Part shown: in pieces, positions 13,745 to 13,847 of the stretch
Layout of the letters: the number at the start of each line of letters is the position of its first letter
Numbering within the stretch: the first letter of the stretch is position 1
From: Ignavibacteria bacterium
GTDB taxonomy: Bacteria; Bacteroidota; Ignavibacteria; Tepidaquicellales; Tepidaquicellaceae
NCBI GenBank assembly: GCA_016710985.1
Contig: JADJTX010000046.1
Coordinates: 1 to 13,847, forward strand
Length of the DNA: 13,847 nucleotides
Direction: 5' to 3'
The notes under the pieces: model-generated
What the model was told of the DNA's origin: nothing
What the model saw: the letters and a program-made list of their open reading frames with translations, nothing else
Databases searched by the model: none
Program-made: the position numbers and the translations under genes

Positions 13745-13847
13745 ATGAAAAAATTCTTGTTTTATTTATTATGCGGGTTGATTCTGACCGGCTGGAATAT
13801 TCACACTCAAATTAACGCACAAAACAAAAATCAAAATGAAATTGATA
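13745..13847 (+). CDS. N-terminus of an exported protein (3'-partial)
   Basis: An ATG at 13745 opens a frame that runs to the window end (34 codons). It encodes a typical Sec signal peptide: MKKF, then a hydrophobic core LFYLLCGLILTGW, then a polar region with a likely signal peptidase I site near INAQ. The cysteine at residue 10 does not sit in a proper lipobox, so a lipoprotein is less likely. The mature part begins NKNQNEID, rich in Asn, Lys and Gln. Too little is present to name a family. It is transcribed away from korA. Confidence 0.75.
   Translation, partial: MKKFLFYLLCGLILTGWNIHTQINAQNKNQNEID

Overview
The window looks like chromosomal DNA of a low-GC member of the Bacteroidota/Chlorobiota group, most likely Ignavibacteria or a relative. 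That placement is inferred from three things: a Bacteroidota-type promoter (TTTG, 20 bp, TATTTTTG), a secreted beta-helix protein with 'DIGADEF' module ends and a dockerin-like tail, and a helical 'LTPKEFRELEKF' protein of a kind I associate with this group. No database search was possible.

Layout. (1) Positions 1-4216, plus strand: the distal end of a complex I operon, with nuoL (5' end outside the window), nuoM and nuoN. (2) 4215-4730: a nonamer tandem-repeat field, then a small gene of unknown function broken by a probable frameshift. (3) 4725-6391, minus strand: a 483-residue helical-repeat protein of unknown function followed by a 67-residue ORF resembling the C-terminal tail of DinD/BRO-type proteins. 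(4) 6567-10302, plus strand: promoter and gene for a large exported beta-helix protein made of two tandem 471-residue modules plus a dockerin-like C-terminus; two apparent single-base deletions split it into three ORFs. (5) 10363-13379, minus strand: korA-korB, the gamma-alpha fusion and beta subunit of a 2-oxoglutarate:ferredoxin oxidoreductase, facing the beta-helix gene across a strong hairpin. (6) 13745-13847, plus strand: the start of a gene for an exported protein.

How the genes fit together. Complex I and the ferredoxin-dependent 2-oxoacid oxidoreductase are core energy metabolism: KorAB reduces ferredoxin while making or using succinyl-CoA, and complex I couples quinone reduction to ion pumping. 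They are transcribed separately here. The block between them is accessory: surface protein, helical protein, remnants and repeats.

Three patterns stand out. Short tandem repeats (a heptamer family and a nonamer) fill whole intergenic spacers, starting at a stop codon and ending 3-4 bases before the next start. Five apparent single-base indels, all at or beside short mononucleotide runs, disrupt three genes, while nuoM, nuoN, korA, korB and the helical gene are intact. The two beta-helix modules differ unevenly, with a central stretch far more alike than its flanks, which suggests gene conversion. NuoM also appears to lack the conserved TM7 lysine of antiporter-like complex I subunits. I found no CRISPR array, tRNA, rRNA or intact mobile element, and no convincing new multi-gene system.
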